Below, piece by piece: positions 27,451-40,012 of a stretch of 64,000 nucleotides of DNA. The DNA is taken from positions 4,774,001 to 4,838,000 of the forward strand of contig NC_135774.1 in the NCBI RefSeq assembly GCF_028453695.1. The letters are read 5' to 3'. A program made the translations under genes and the position numbers. Each line of letters begins with the position of its first letter. Positions within the stretch are counted from its first letter, which is position 1. A model generated the notes under the pieces. The model saw nothing but the letters and a program-made list of their open reading frames with translations. It did not search any database and was not told where the DNA came from. This stretch comes from Augochlora pura (Eukaryota; Arthropoda; Insecta; Hymenoptera; Halictidae).

Positions 27451-29185
27451 GCCAATATATTTTTCTATAAAGGAATATCTAGACTGCCAAACGTATAAAA
27501 AAAAAACATAAAAAGTATAGTTTCCAAACCGTGAACTAAACCGTAAATATTATATGAAATAATTTATCGAAGTGAAAATTTCAAAGAAACAGTATAATGC
27601 AACTAGACGCCAAAGAAAAGAAAGAAAACGTTTAAATGTATTAAACCGTTTGTAATAGACTTGTTTTGTGTTATAAATAATGAAATTTCAGATAGAATAA
27701 TCTAGGTACAGGTTGCTCGAATTGTCACCTGCAAATAAAGAATTGAAATTCGGTGATACATTTGCCTTGCGTAACTGTCTCGCGATATATTTATTGTAGT
27801 TCTAGTATCTCGATGCCTGTCCCAGTTTCTCCTCGATTATTTGTTCAGACAGTTATCCCAACAGTTTTTCATTTTCACAACGCGTAGCATCTCTAATCGG
27901 ACAGCAACTGACAATCAAGGAGAACAAAGTATATTCAAACTCACGGGCTTTTCGTTCAAATACATATTACTAACGAGCGTTCTCCACGCAGAAATGAATC
28001 CAATTACAACGGCGTTTCTAGACTGAGGAACATTAAACGTCTGTAGTTCATAAAAGGCTCGAAGAATTTTTGATAGCAGTTCACGCTGTTTATAGCTGTC
28101 AAAACATTGCAGGAAATTCAATGACACTTGATACAATAAGTTCCAAGTTTCTCTATGAAAATGGAAATTTCCATAAACTTTCATAATACAATTGTAACAA
28201 ATACAATCTTAAATTACGCAAAACAATTGAAAATACGGTGAAAGATATAACTGACGCTATTGCTAAACATTTTATTGTCATTATTTTAATGAACTAATAC
28301 CTAAGTAATCGATAGATATAAATGTACTATGAATGTGATCTATATAATTGTACTGTGAACATCGCCAGCGGTACATTGTCCTGTACATTAATCAATTTAA
28401 TTAAGCGGCATCGGAGTAAACTTTCGTCGATTTGAGAGCATACGTTTGTACGAATGAAAACTGTTTCAAGTATCTTATAAACAATTTCTCATAACGAAGA
28501 TACAACAAAATATCCTGTTGCCTGTGAATCTACGGATTCTTCTAAACTCGGTAGTGGAATAAGATTATTGGCTTTTTTATGTATATTCGTAAAAGTAAAG
28601 TTTAACCTTGATTATGCTTAAAATATGTTATACCAGGGAAGTATACTCGTCGGTAGTTACGGGCTCCGATCGATTCGATACGATCCTTTATAATTCGCCT
28701 GGCCGCCATGGTATTGACGTTAATGTTAGAGGCTCGTATTAATGTTAGAATAATGATGCGCGTGCATGGAACAGGGAACGACACTAGTACACGACACGCG
28801 GAAACCGCAACACGATACTCCATCAGAACAACACTAAACCAAAAATGGACAAAGTACTATTTCGCGTGTGTGAAACGATAAAAGTGCTCACAAAAACTCG
28901 TAGGCTACACTCAGAAAAAATAATATACCGAAAAAGAAGGAGCAGAGGAGATGAGGAACGATAAAAATTTCTGTAGATTCTTGCTACAGTCGTCTGGTTC
29001 GTGTATAGTACATAGTAGGCAGATGGTTTGTATCTGTACACGCATTATATAGTTAATAGAAAGGCACACGTTCTATCTATATCTCACTTAATTTCTAATC
29101 GAATCTCTATACGTCACGTTGACGATACTATTCTCTGAACGGCCACTAATCATTCTCGATCTTACATTTTTCCGAGTGTAGACAA

Positions 29186-29290
29186 ATATATATACATATA
29201 TATATGTACATGTTACGTATAATATCTCATACTATAAGCATATATATATGTATATATATTTTACATTTTGCTATATTACATATATATATT
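29186..29290. repeat. AT-rich TATA/TATG simple repeat
   Basis: Alternating atatat and tatgta runs over about 100 bp, in non-coding DNA. Confidence 0.8.
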
Positions 29291-30719
29291 TCACTGTCTC
29301 CTGCTTGTTACTTTTATTAGCCTATGCTGTCTGAAGCGTGGTTTGCTCTATTGTCCGGAACGACGACTCGAACGAACACTTTTGTTTCCTCTGTAGTAGA
29401 ACAATAGTATCTTGTTCAATTTTGGATATTAACATACGCACGACCGTCCCGTTAGACCATTTTTAGACGCTAGCTGCTATGCCGCGGTTGCTGAGATGGG
29501 CTGCCCGCCTGCCACCACTTACAATTATTATTATTCTATATTTTATTCCGCCCGAAAAGCCCCCTGTCGACCCTGCCCCTCGAGACTCACCCACCACCGC
29601 CATCACAATACCTTCACGACCACGATACCTTCTCACCTCCACGAACCATCCCAACCCCAAGCCCCGAACCCCCTGTGTCTGACACCGCACGTATCACACG
29701 TTCGTTTTTTTTCTTTTTTCGAACTCGAGAAAGACCCCGGTTCCACGTGTCTCAATGACAACGTACTGGAAACACGAAAAGAATCGTAAAGAAAAAAAAC
29801 TAGAACCGAAAGACAAAACACGTCCGTTCGATAGCTTTCGGTCGGTGAATTGAATTGTTTGGAAAATCCGATCCGCGAGCAATGAGATTCGCCCGGAATC
29901 GACGATCGCAGTGACAATGACAGCAATTTAGCGATGTGTTTCTCTGAACTAGTTCTACCGTTTCACGAGTTTAGATCTGAGATAGCGATTACTATTACGT
30001 TTACGAAACGAGAGAACAAACGAGAACCGGCAGGCCGATCAGGGGAGTGGAACAGGTAACATTAAACGAGAGGGACCAGACCGGGGAACGTGAAATGTCA
30101 AACGGTACACGGGTCTGAACGTCTCGTGACGCATACGCACGTAGACACACGGGTGTTACTAGCGCAATGCCAATTAGAATAAACACGATGCTCGACTAGT
30201 AACGGTGGCCGTCGGAACAAGAGACCGAGAATCGTTACAAAAGGGAAATCTGTAACGAGAAACATCCAAGAAATGAGTGGTACGAACGAAAACGAAAGAA
30301 ATGATGATAGTTGAATAAGGTAAAGTCACCTTGTTACGTGACTCTGATGGGTGGATATATATACATGTAATACAGAGTTCCCCAGAATTTCGATTGCACT
30401 CGAAAAGAGGTGGCTTCTGATGTGATTTGTTATAACATTTTTCTGAGCAAAAATGTTGGTTACGAGTTTGTTCACGAGCTATTAACGAAAACCGCAGACC
30501 AATCACAGAGCGAATACAGCTGGTGCGATAGCTAACGTGACACGGAAGTGACCGCCAAGGCGGAGCTCTTTTCGTTCTCGCTCTTTAATTAGTTCATATC
30601 ATTCGCTAATACACTCATTCATGAAGACGCAACTAACATTTTCGCTAAGGAAAAGGTTACTTCAAATTACGTTAGGAATCCCCCCCTTCCAGATGATCTG
30701 AAGGTTCTGAGACACCGAG

Positions 30720-30960
30720 TATGTACACATGCATATGTGTATATATAGTATAATATATGCATGTATGTAGATATAATATAATATATGCATATGTGTACAT
30801 ATAATATAATATATACATATATGTACATATTTATCATATATGCTTACAGGCACATATAATGTAATATACATGCATATATGTATACGTATTCACGTATACA
30901 TGTATATACATACATATATATGGATATATATATAATAGTTAAGGATTATATATATATATA
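30720..30960. repeat. TATATG/ACATAT simple repeat cluster
   Basis: Degenerate alternating tatatg, catgtat and tataatat units over about 240 bp. Open frames here, made of Tyr, Ile, His and Cys, are translations of the repeat and not genes. Confidence 0.85.
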
Positions 30961-31386
30961 ACGAGTCAAGTATGAATAATTCTTCTAGCTCGGAAAGCAA
31001 CGTGGCCGACGAGTGCTGTTGATTTGGTTCCGTGCAGGGTGCGAGCTCTCTTCGACTTGTACGCTTGCATTTTACCCCTGACTTTCGTGCTTTCTTTGCA
31101 AATATAGTCGAACATAATGTTTCAAAAATGCTAGTAAAGGTTTCTGCTCGTTGAATGGTTCGATCGAGTACGCTTGCCGCGTTGAACACCTACGCTTCTG
31201 TAATAGGTGCCCGTATTAAATTTCTCTCGAACTCGACGAAGGCATACTTCCATCCGTGAGTCAGGGGTGAGCCACGAACTGTATAAGGTTCTTGTCTACG
31301 TACAAATCTACCTGTCACATGTACGGAAACATAGAAACTAGCGGGTAATCAGAGCGACCAAGGCCGGATGGTTTTGTTGATTGCAG

Positions 31387-31454
31387 GTCCACCAGTGGAG
31401 GTCGGCGTCACCATGTATGTCCTCAGCATCAGCTCCGTGTCCGAAGTGTTGATG
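31387..31454 (+). CDS. Rdl: Rdl exon 3b: mutually exclusive alternative exon
   Basis: This second 68-bp version of exon 3 encodes [16 protein letters not shown], then VSEVLM. It has the same length and phases as 3a, so either splices cleanly to exons 2 and 4. It follows a gattgcag acceptor and ends with a gtacag donor, which like that of 3a lacks the normal +4/+5 consensus. If 3a and 3b were both included, 3b would be read in another frame and meet TGA six bases before its end, so double inclusion gives a truncated product. The Val/Leu version corresponds to the other known insect Rdl exon 3 variant. Confidence 0.95.
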
Positions 31455-31637
31455 GTACAGTTTGCATTCTCAAACTCATACAGAACTCACAATCGACAGC
31501 CGTTTTCGATCATTTCTTTCTTCCCTACGAATCGTTCGTATCGACGGGTAACCCTGAGAACCCCATCTTTCACACCGTTTCAATGAGAGGAATCGCTGCA
31601 AAATGCAATCTTACTCTTCATTCTCACTCTCTTTCTT

Positions 31638-31639
<2 letters not shown>

Positions 31640-31681
<42 letters not shown>
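31640..31681 (+). repeat. (CT)n microsatellite 186 bp after exon 3b
   Basis: About 20 uninterrupted ct units. In the Rdl transcript this is a CU tract close to the regulated exon. Confidence 0.95.
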
Positions 31682-31684
<3 letters not shown>

Positions 31685-32741
31685 CACACTTTCTCTTTCT
31701 GTCTATTTCTCATTCTCATTTTCCATAACGTCTTTCGCGGATCGAATCACCGCGCCGAAGCGATCGATCGACGCCAATCATCATGAATTAATCGTGTTGG
31801 CCGCGACATCCGAGCAAAAGAATCAGCATCCCGATCGCGCCGATTCATCCTCCCACTATGCCACTTGTTTCCGATTGTTTGTTTCACGATTATCGGACGA
31901 CGTGTGCGCGCGCGTGTGTGGTCCCTTCCGTGAATATTCATAAGCCTGCGCAAAATTCGAAAGAACAACATTCGATCGAAGGGCGGGAAGCGAGGGGGCC
32001 GGTCGCGTCGGTAACGCGTGCGCGCGCGCAAGAGCACGTAACTCTAATAAATATTCGGCTGAATATTCATGTAGTTACCACTTCGTTCTTCGAGCGAATC
32101 CAATGGAATTCGGTGATCGGGGACCGGTAACTACGTCGCGGAGGTATTCGGACGATTCGAGTCACCGCCGGTTCGTTTGTGCGCCGCGAAATGGTCAAAA
32201 TTGAAGCATTTCCTTCGTCGATTGGAAGTCTCGAGGAAATCCTCGACTAGCGAACGCGAAAAAATGCGCGCCAGGGGACCCGCAGGCAATGCGCGGCTCG
32301 CGATATTTATGTTGGCAGCAAGGGGCATATTGGCGTATACACACATTCACACGGAACACAGCAAACACACAAACGCTCGTGCTCAGACGGACCGAGACAC
32401 CCCCATACATGACAATTTGCATCTACATGCGCGCGTTTCTATGTACACGAGAGTACAGATGCCACGTATACCAGCATACCACACTACGTACACTACACGG
32501 ATGGCCTACTAACCTACGTTTTTATAGCTCGTCACAGCTGTTTGGTTGGCTGAACTGTTACAAGGGAACCTTGCTACGTTCCACAGTCTTCGCAAGATAT
32601 ATTCTTGTCCACTTCGTTTATGGTTTATGGTTGACTCGTTTAATTCGATTTGCGATGTTCTTGTTGCATGGCCCTACCCGCGATGCTCGAATCGGCGACG
32701 ACAGGTCAACAGAACGGGAAAAGGAGATGTGGCGCGGGGGT

Positions 32742-32790
32742 GACGGCGACGGCGGCGGCGGCGGAGGCGGTGCACGCGGGGGCGGTAAAC
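32742..32790. repeat. GGC-type trinucleotide repeat
   Basis: An impure ggc/ggcgg run inside a GC-rich island. Overlapping long open frames on both strands are composition effects. Confidence 0.75.
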
Positions 32791-33269
32791 GAAAACGTAC
32801 CGCAAAAAGCGACGGGAGGTGACGAACCCGGCCACCGAAAAATGCGTTCGACCGTGCGGCAATCCGCTCTAACGCTTTTTACGGTTGTCCCACCCGCAAT
32901 ATCGTTTTCCGGCGATTCGTTTTATCGCGTAGAAGGGATTTACGAGCCGAGGAATAAAAGTGAGCCGAGCGTGTTTCAAACATACTCGGCTCTCGATGGC
33001 AGGGACGTGCTACGATATCGAACGGAGAGAGCCGCCGCTGCCTCTGCCGCCTCTATCGCCAGAAATTACGTGCGACGATGCCTCCCGTTTACAAAACACC
33101 GACATGAAAATTCTACGCGAACCGTACTTGGCCGAGTTAGGGGGTGGAATCGCAATTCGAGCACCGCAGGCCGCACATACGCTGGAGGCACGCATATATA
33201 CGCGTAGACGTACACGTATTCTTCGTAACTTCTATAGTGGTATACGTATATAAGCGTGTACACAGCCTC

Positions 33270-33395
33270 ACGTACGATATACATATATACATATGTGTGT
33301 ATACACATATATATATATACCTACATATATATTTCTCGTATACCCGATATATTGCATACGTATGTACGTATATATATATATACTGTATATGTTTT
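33270..33395. repeat. TATA/ACATAT simple repeat
   Basis: Alternating atatac, tatata and tacgta units over about 125 bp. Confidence 0.8.
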
Positions 33396-33855
33396 TTTTC
33401 TGAATATTTAAGATACGTATATAGCGTAATTATATGGCGTATTGTGTATTGCGTATACTCCTGTAGTGTTCAAAGGTATCTGTTCCGGTGTCTGCAATCA
33501 GTTTCAAACCGATGCTGGATCAATCTCTGTCGATCTGAAATTACCGTGATCTTGGACCGACGCTCCTTCGGGTCGCGTACACGACGCCTTGGTGATTCTC
33601 GAAATTCGAAACAGCGAATCGAAGTCGTAAAAAGGAAAGAATTGTTTCGTACGAAAGCGAATACGGAATTCCTCGTGAAACCGTAGAAAAGGAGCTCGGC
33701 GATCAATCGGATTCCAGAGAACGAGTTTGGAGCTGAATGTATGAGACTGGACCCCAGGTGTTGAGCCCTGTGCGGAAACCAAATCAAGTCGACACTGTCA
33801 CCTGGGACGTGACTCGCGATTTTTATATCCGTTGGCGAGCCTCCACGATATGTCC

Positions 33856-33861
<6 letters not shown>

Positions 33862-33932
<71 letters not shown>

Positions 33933-33957
33933 TCCCTCTCTTCCCTCTCTTCCCTCT
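33862..33957 (+). repeat. (CT)n tract followed by cttccctct repeats
   Basis: About 70 bases of ct units with one ttct interruption, then three cttccctct units. It is pyrimidine-rich in Rdl transcript sense. Confidence 0.95.
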
Positions 33958-34452
33958 ATCCTGCTTCCTGTCCCGTTGCTATTCCGTTGCCGGACAAGTC
34001 GAAACATCGCCGGCGATCGCTCGCACAGAAACTTGTCCCGGCCGTGGTGCAAAGAAGCCAATCTTCCCTTCAATTTGCCACACCCGTTTCATCTCTTCCT
34101 ACGAGACAGCGAGCACGCATCGGCGAGGAATCTCGCGAGACGCTGCGGGCTGGTAGCTATCTCTTCATCCTTTTGCTCCGTGCTGCCACTTTTCCATGTA
34201 GATCTGGACGTCGCGATTTGTCAAACGAACGACGTCTCCGGTAAACGAACGGCAAAGATCAAAAAGATGCGAACTGTGGTGAAAGAAAGACCATGAGAAC
34301 AATTTTGATGAACAAAGAGAAAACCGTGACCCGCACATCCTTACTTCCCTCTGGCCAGCCGACGACGATCGCATTAGAAACAGAGAGTACTATAGCTCGT
34401 GCGACGTTGCGACTACAGTCAAGATATCATATGCAAATACATTGTTTGTAGA

Positions 34453-34500
34453 TATATATATAATATATATACAACTTATATATATACTTCTTATAATTAT
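34453..34500. repeat. TATA simple repeat
   Basis: A short atatata/tatatac run in non-coding DNA. Confidence 0.7.
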
Positions 34501-34907
34501 AGGTATAAATACCGACACCTATATGAGCTGTATCATTGTCAGTGTGTGCAGTACGCTTCTGGTCGCTATGAATCACTATTACGCCGTACACATTGAAGTA
34601 TTATCTTTTTATCTGTGTGTGAAAGTGCGTGCGTGTTTATGCGCGGATGGTGGCACGAATGCGTGCGTGGGTGGGCTTGTGTAATCGTGCGCACATGAAA
34701 ATCCACGCTGTGTCGCGAGATATGGGCACGCGTACACACGGACTAGCCACTCGTCGAGGCGCAAAACAGAGCACAATGCAATTTGTTGGGCCGGAACGCG
34801 TCCTCGTACGAGCCTTTTTCGCCTTCCGTCATTGGTCGTACACAGACTGCGTTGTTTTCCTTTTCTTTCTTACTTATTCACTCACTTTCTTTCTGTCTTT
34901 CATTCGT

Positions 34908-34960
34908 TCTCTCTCTCTCTCTCTCTCTCGCTCTCTCTCTCGTTCTCTCTTTCTCTCTCT
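34908..34960 (+). repeat. interrupted (CT)n tract
   Basis: Three ct blocks separated by single g or gt interruptions, again CU in the Rdl transcript. Confidence 0.92.
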
Positions 34961-35127
34961 ATATACATATTCACTCTTCTTTGTCTATGTCTCATTGTTT
35001 TTCATTTTCCATTCGCTTACGAGCTGGCTTCTGCTTTGGAACGCTTCAGTAACACAGTTTCGTTAACCTGTTCTCTAAGCTATAGTTAGGCGGACGCTTA
35101 TCGCTAAGAAACTGCTACAAAGCGCCC

Positions 35128-36225
35128 TTAACCCTTTCATATTCCTGGACGAGGTATCAACCGAATTTATTTCGTTTTATTTTCAAACGAAACGCATTCT
35201 TTCTTTCTTTGCCTAGCATTTTATTGAATGGGCTGCAGTGAATCCGACGAGTATTCGTGCGCTCGTATTTTCTTTTTAAAGCATTTTGGCTGTAGAATGG
35301 TGCATTGATACAATCTGGACTTTTCAATATTTCATTGCAGGTAGGGAGAACATGCACTGTTTGGAAACGCGAATTGTTCGTGCAAAAATGATAACAGTAA
35401 AACAAAATCCGGTGGTTGAAACAATATTTTCATATCGATGATCCATGAGATAAAACGTAATAAGAAAAGCAACAACAATTGTTTTTGCAATGATAATGTA
35501 TTTATTATCTAAAGAGGGTGTTTTTAAATCGTGAGAAATAAACTATTCTTTATCAGTGTGTATACTAAAATAGTTAAAAGAAGAATTAATGAATTGTAAT
35601 CTGAAAATACAGAAGATCGAATAAGCCCTTAGTATTTACAAATTGATTCTTTGTTACTTTCCATATAAAATACCTGCTTGAAATGTTCAGTAACTATACC
35701 AGTTATCAATCTCCAAATACCTTTTTACCACAAAACGTTTGAATTACTCGTGTTATTTTTGCACAGTAAATTATCGATAGAGTCATTACCGATTTTAAAC
35801 GTACATGCATTAATATACGTGTGCCGGAGTATTAAAAACTTTATCAATACGCTATAATATTCTTTCACACTATTACTCGAAAAACACTGAATGTGCAAAC
35901 AATTATTTAGTCCACTGCATTCACTCAGCTATTTTTCTTTAGCTGCAGCTGTATGTGAAATATCACTATTATAATTACAAAGACAATACTTTATCATTTT
36001 GAGCTTCGATTTGACCCTAAGTGGTATAACTTATGCAAAGAAAATTTTGTGTAACACTGAAAATATTTATTGCAAGAAGAGAGTAAGATTCGTATGATTT
36101 AAAATACAATGTTAAACCCCCACGAAATATTTTAATAAAAGGAGACTACGAGTTACCTCGTTTCTAAATGGAACAGAGAAAGACCGTTGTAATAAATACC
36201 TCGTCTAAGACTGTGAAAGGATTAA
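35128..36225. mobile_element. piggyBac-like non-autonomous element (1.1 kb)
   Basis: The left end reads TTAACCCTTTCATATTCCTG and continues into gacgaggtat. Read inward, the right end is TTAATCCTTTCACAGTCTTA followed by gacgaggtat. The first 12 bases agree at all but one position, and the ten bases at positions 21-30 are identical, a split structure seen in piggyBac-type termini. TTAA is present at both ends. The interior is AT-rich. A minus-strand frame of 82 codons near the left end (35157-35405) has no recognisable transposase motif, so the element is judged non-autonomous. Confidence 0.75.
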
Positions 36226-38416
36226 GTATAACGCATCTAACGTTACTTACAGCGTTACTTTGTACCTCATTAACAAAAGTTGTCGGAAGAATAACGTGAT
36301 CGAACTAAAGTCATCAAGCTTTGGAAATCGTGAATCTCGTATATCAGAATAATTGAAGTAAAATATGAAATATGTGTATTTATCTATACGTGTAGAAGGT
36401 AATCTTATTAACTTTACACCTTGTACTAACCTTCAGAACACAGGTAATAAATACCTGAATCATTTTAAAGATGGAAACCGTTGCAAATTTAATATAAAGT
36501 TACAATTACTTTGCAATACATTGGCAAGCAATACAAAATGTAAAATCTAATAACAATTAATATGAATAACATCTCAGTAAAGTTTAATATTTTAAATGTT
36601 CAAAAGACTTAGAATCACTGAAATTGTTAAAAGAAGAAATGAATAATAAAACAAAAAAATAAAGCACCTAGTTAATAAATTTAAAAAGGAAGTAGTCCAA
36701 GTAGTATTTAATTATTTCTTAAAACAATTATTTAAACATTCCAAATGACTTGAATAAACAGAAAAGGTTGACAAATTTCGTAAAATAAAATTAATAACAA
36801 ATAATATCTGAACAGTATAGCTACCTGCAATCAATGTCAACCAAGAATAAGGAATAGACAAAAAGCTAGCGTAATACAGATAGTGCTAGAGAATAGCAAT
36901 TGCAATTTCTCTTTCTGCAAAGATCGAGGAGCGAGACGTGACAAAAACGAATGGAATTAAAAAATTTACAGGAACGAGAGATTAGATGTCTAACGTAACA
37001 TTGCAGCTGGAGACTCGCCAAACGAGGCAAAGCTTCCTGCCATGATAACATTCGTCCAAAGTGACATCAGTGCCGCGTAACGACGGAGATACTTTCGAGC
37101 CCACTTTAATTAATTAATGTCGCTTTTTGAACTCGAGTCAGAAACCACTTGCGCCCGCTACGGATCCCCCAATTAATAACAAACAACTCCGTGTACATAT
37201 CGCTGCGGAGAATACGATGGTAATTGAGTCTGACTAACTCATTGATGAGCATCTCGGTGAACGATAAAAAAATACCGGATATCGAACAGTAGAATACGTT
37301 GTGTAACATTCAAGCTTTAAGGGCGAACTTCGAGAGCTGAAGAGATGGAAAAAAGAATGAAGTAGACGTATCGCTTTGCTCCCGAGTTACGATTATCCCG
37401 ATACTCGACGTTGTTCATTTGCTGTAATAAACGAACGAGAATTAACGCCGTCAAACTCGCATAACGGGATCAATGAAAAATTTCTTCCCGAAATGGTATT
37501 TACAATTTCGCGTTCCTTTCGACCCATTTTCGAGGTGCAGTCAACCATAAACATGTTAATTTCACAGAAAAGCACGATATATTTCCAGTTTTACCTATTT
37601 ACAAAAGTTTTAATCGATTTTCCGGATTGCAGTTTCGTAACTACCTGTTCCATTATATTTTGTAATATCGATTTAAGTGTAATTTTATTAAACTTCGTAC
37701 CAGCTTCCCATAACAGACAGAATTACAATTCGCTTGGGAAGTAGTAATTATATTGAAAAAGTAAAATAACGCAAAGTTTAGATTTGCATTATAATCCATA
37801 AACGAATCTAAAACAAAGCACGAATATAAAGCACGGAGATAGGAGATAGTAGAAGTTTGTTTAAAGAGAGCGGAATGTTAATAGCAACGTTGTATTTGAA
37901 AAAGCGCTATAGAATTTTCCGTAAAATGAGTCACATAAGTTTCACATTATCCGCATACAGAACCTCGCAACGGCAAACGCTTCTACGCTCTGATAATGGA
38001 AACATAATGGAGGAAACGATTTGGCTCCCGAAACTGACTTTGAATAGACTGAGATTACTGTCGACAAATTCATTGCAAAATAATAATTTCACACCAAAAA
38101 TGTCTTCCATGAAACAGTAAAAGCGAATAGAAAACTATCGCAACGATAATGGAATTTGTTATTACTGTTTCATTCTAGCCTTTCTCCAACTAATAAACGT
38201 TATCAAATAAATTTTTAGATTTTAGATGTTTGTGCTTTTTTTTCGCCTAGCCGGCGTTATAATATTTTGTGAAACCTGCGAATTAAATACTTATTAAAAT
38301 ATTTTTCGGTAACAAGTAATACTTGGGTACATTCTTCTATGATCACAAAATTATTTAAAATTTATTTATGTAGAAGAATATAATTTTTTAAATATTATAT
38401 TTTTGATCGCCGGTGA

Positions 38417-38483
38417 TTAACACGGTCCAAACAGTAAGTATATTATCAGTCACCGGTGACTGATATGGCGCTTAACGTGTTAA
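38417..38483. repeat. TTAACACG-bounded segment containing a perfect 20-bp palindrome
   Basis: The palindrome atcagtcaccggtgactgat occupies 38445-38464. A partial version (atcgccggtgat) lies just outside at 38406-38417. The 67-bp segment is bounded by TTAACACG and its inverse CGTGTTAA. It may be a piggyBac-like end or a protein-binding palindrome; the sequence does not decide. Confidence 0.5.
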
Positions 38484-39903
38484 ATTGTAGTAAACAATGG
38501 TTCTTTTACAATAAAAATGGATCACTAAAATTTATTAATCAATAGAATCGTAATTTTTTCTATGAATGTTTTAATAAAAGGATTCATAATTGTATCACGA
38601 ATTCATAAACAGTAGCGTAACAAATCTTTCTGTTACATTCAATGATACATTGAACGTTAATACAAACTAGTTTTGTTATATTCATTACTAGATTGTAAAC
38701 CTTTATGTAAAATAAAAATTGTATCGATTATACAAAATAAAAATTAAACAAATACATTATTCATCTTGTAATGATGTCAATTCAGCGATAGTAATGTAAC
38801 GCTGTTTGTAAATTCTCCTTGTGTCCTCATTGTTCTGTGTTTCGTTTAACCATTTTTACTACGAATTCAAAAATATAAAATATATACAGGAGTGAACTCA
38901 CTCAAATACAATAAGAAATTCAAATTTCACTGCAGAAAATAAAAAAAGCTTGAGAATCTACCGCAGTAGTTAAGAATTGAAATTGTTTGCAAAGCACAGA
39001 AATGGAATTCACACGTGTAATCTGTGAACCTAACTCATTACAAGATTTAATGAGACCATTTCATCCTTGTTCCATATTTGCTGACAAGTAGACAGTAGAA
39101 GTTACCGCAAATATACAATTTCGTTGAAACCGATCAAAGTGAAGTGAAATTGCATTAAACTCGGTCTTGTGTGTCGCAGTTTTCCCGACATTTCCGCGCG
39201 CGACAAAATGTATAAAATTCCGCAGTCCACCGATGGACGTATGGACGGGAGTGTGGGTTCGACCTGAAAACGGCGTTTTCGTGATACAATCAAATGAAAT
39301 CGCATATTTATTTAGCTTGGACGTGTTGAAAACGTCAGAAAAATATCACGCCTACGTATACACAGGGTCGATAAGAGTGGGCAAGCGTTTGCCGGGGGTT
39401 GAAATCCTTCCACCAACGTCGAGCCGAGTGTCAGCCGTTATTGGAGTTGTAGAATGTCCAAGTTTATTCGAAAAGTTCCATGGACCTCTGAGGCAAAATT
39501 TCGCACCTATAACGATCACCGAAATTTCATAAAGTTTCGCGTGCTCGCTACGGTCATAAAATTTTTGTCAACGCGAACGGTTTAAAAACTCGCTCCGAAA
39601 AAAAGAAAATATTACAATCATAGATTCGCGCATCGCGAGAAAAGAATGCGAGTCCACGGCGTAACGGCCGGATTTATAGCTGCAATCGTTATTTATCGGC
39701 GATGGAATCGCGCAGTATTCGCTACTTTGCACTCGCCGTTGGCAAATTCGTGTGCTAGATGGCGACCGTTTCCGTAGCTTCCATTTATAGAAAAATCATT
39801 TTCGCGATACGTATCGTGCGTGTAAATATATCGGACTGAACCACGTGAGCAGCACTTTACTCTAGAGTGATCCAACTGCGGTGTCTTTGGTTTGTTTTTA
39901 GAC

Positions 39904-40012
39904 GTAATTAACTTTATATTTATCGAATAAGACATATTACATTTTTTTATTCTTTTATTTCGTCCGTTTTTGAATAAAAAAGTTTATTCTACAAACATAA
40001 AGTTAGTTAGGC
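39904..40012 (+). repeat. dispersed AT-rich repeat, copy 2
   Basis: This is collinear with 27338-27450 in the same orientation, sharing taattaacttt/catatttat, acatattaca, a T-run and aaaaaagt. It is probably an old interspersed repeat. Confidence 0.45.

Larger units (their letters stand above)
25197..31386 (+). other. Rdl: interval between Rdl exons 3a and 3b (6.2 kb)
   Basis: No gene is seen. The interval contains short CA-type and catac repeats near 25386-25430, a GC-rich patch at about 26500-27150, one copy of a dispersed AT-rich repeat (27338-27450) and a C-rich strip at 29560-29690. It also holds TATA/TATG repeats at 29186-29290 and 30720-30960. As splicing uses only one of the flanking exons, this segment is removed whole or as part of a larger intron. 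Confidence 0.85.

Noticed and set aside
32289..33207. Overlapping long open frames of 177 and 185 codons
   Set aside because: GC-rich, repeat-containing island with open frames on both strands; no domain or splice context.
33737..34296. Open frames rich in Ser-Leu on + strand and Arg-Glu on - strand
   Set aside because: Direct translation of the (CT)n tract.
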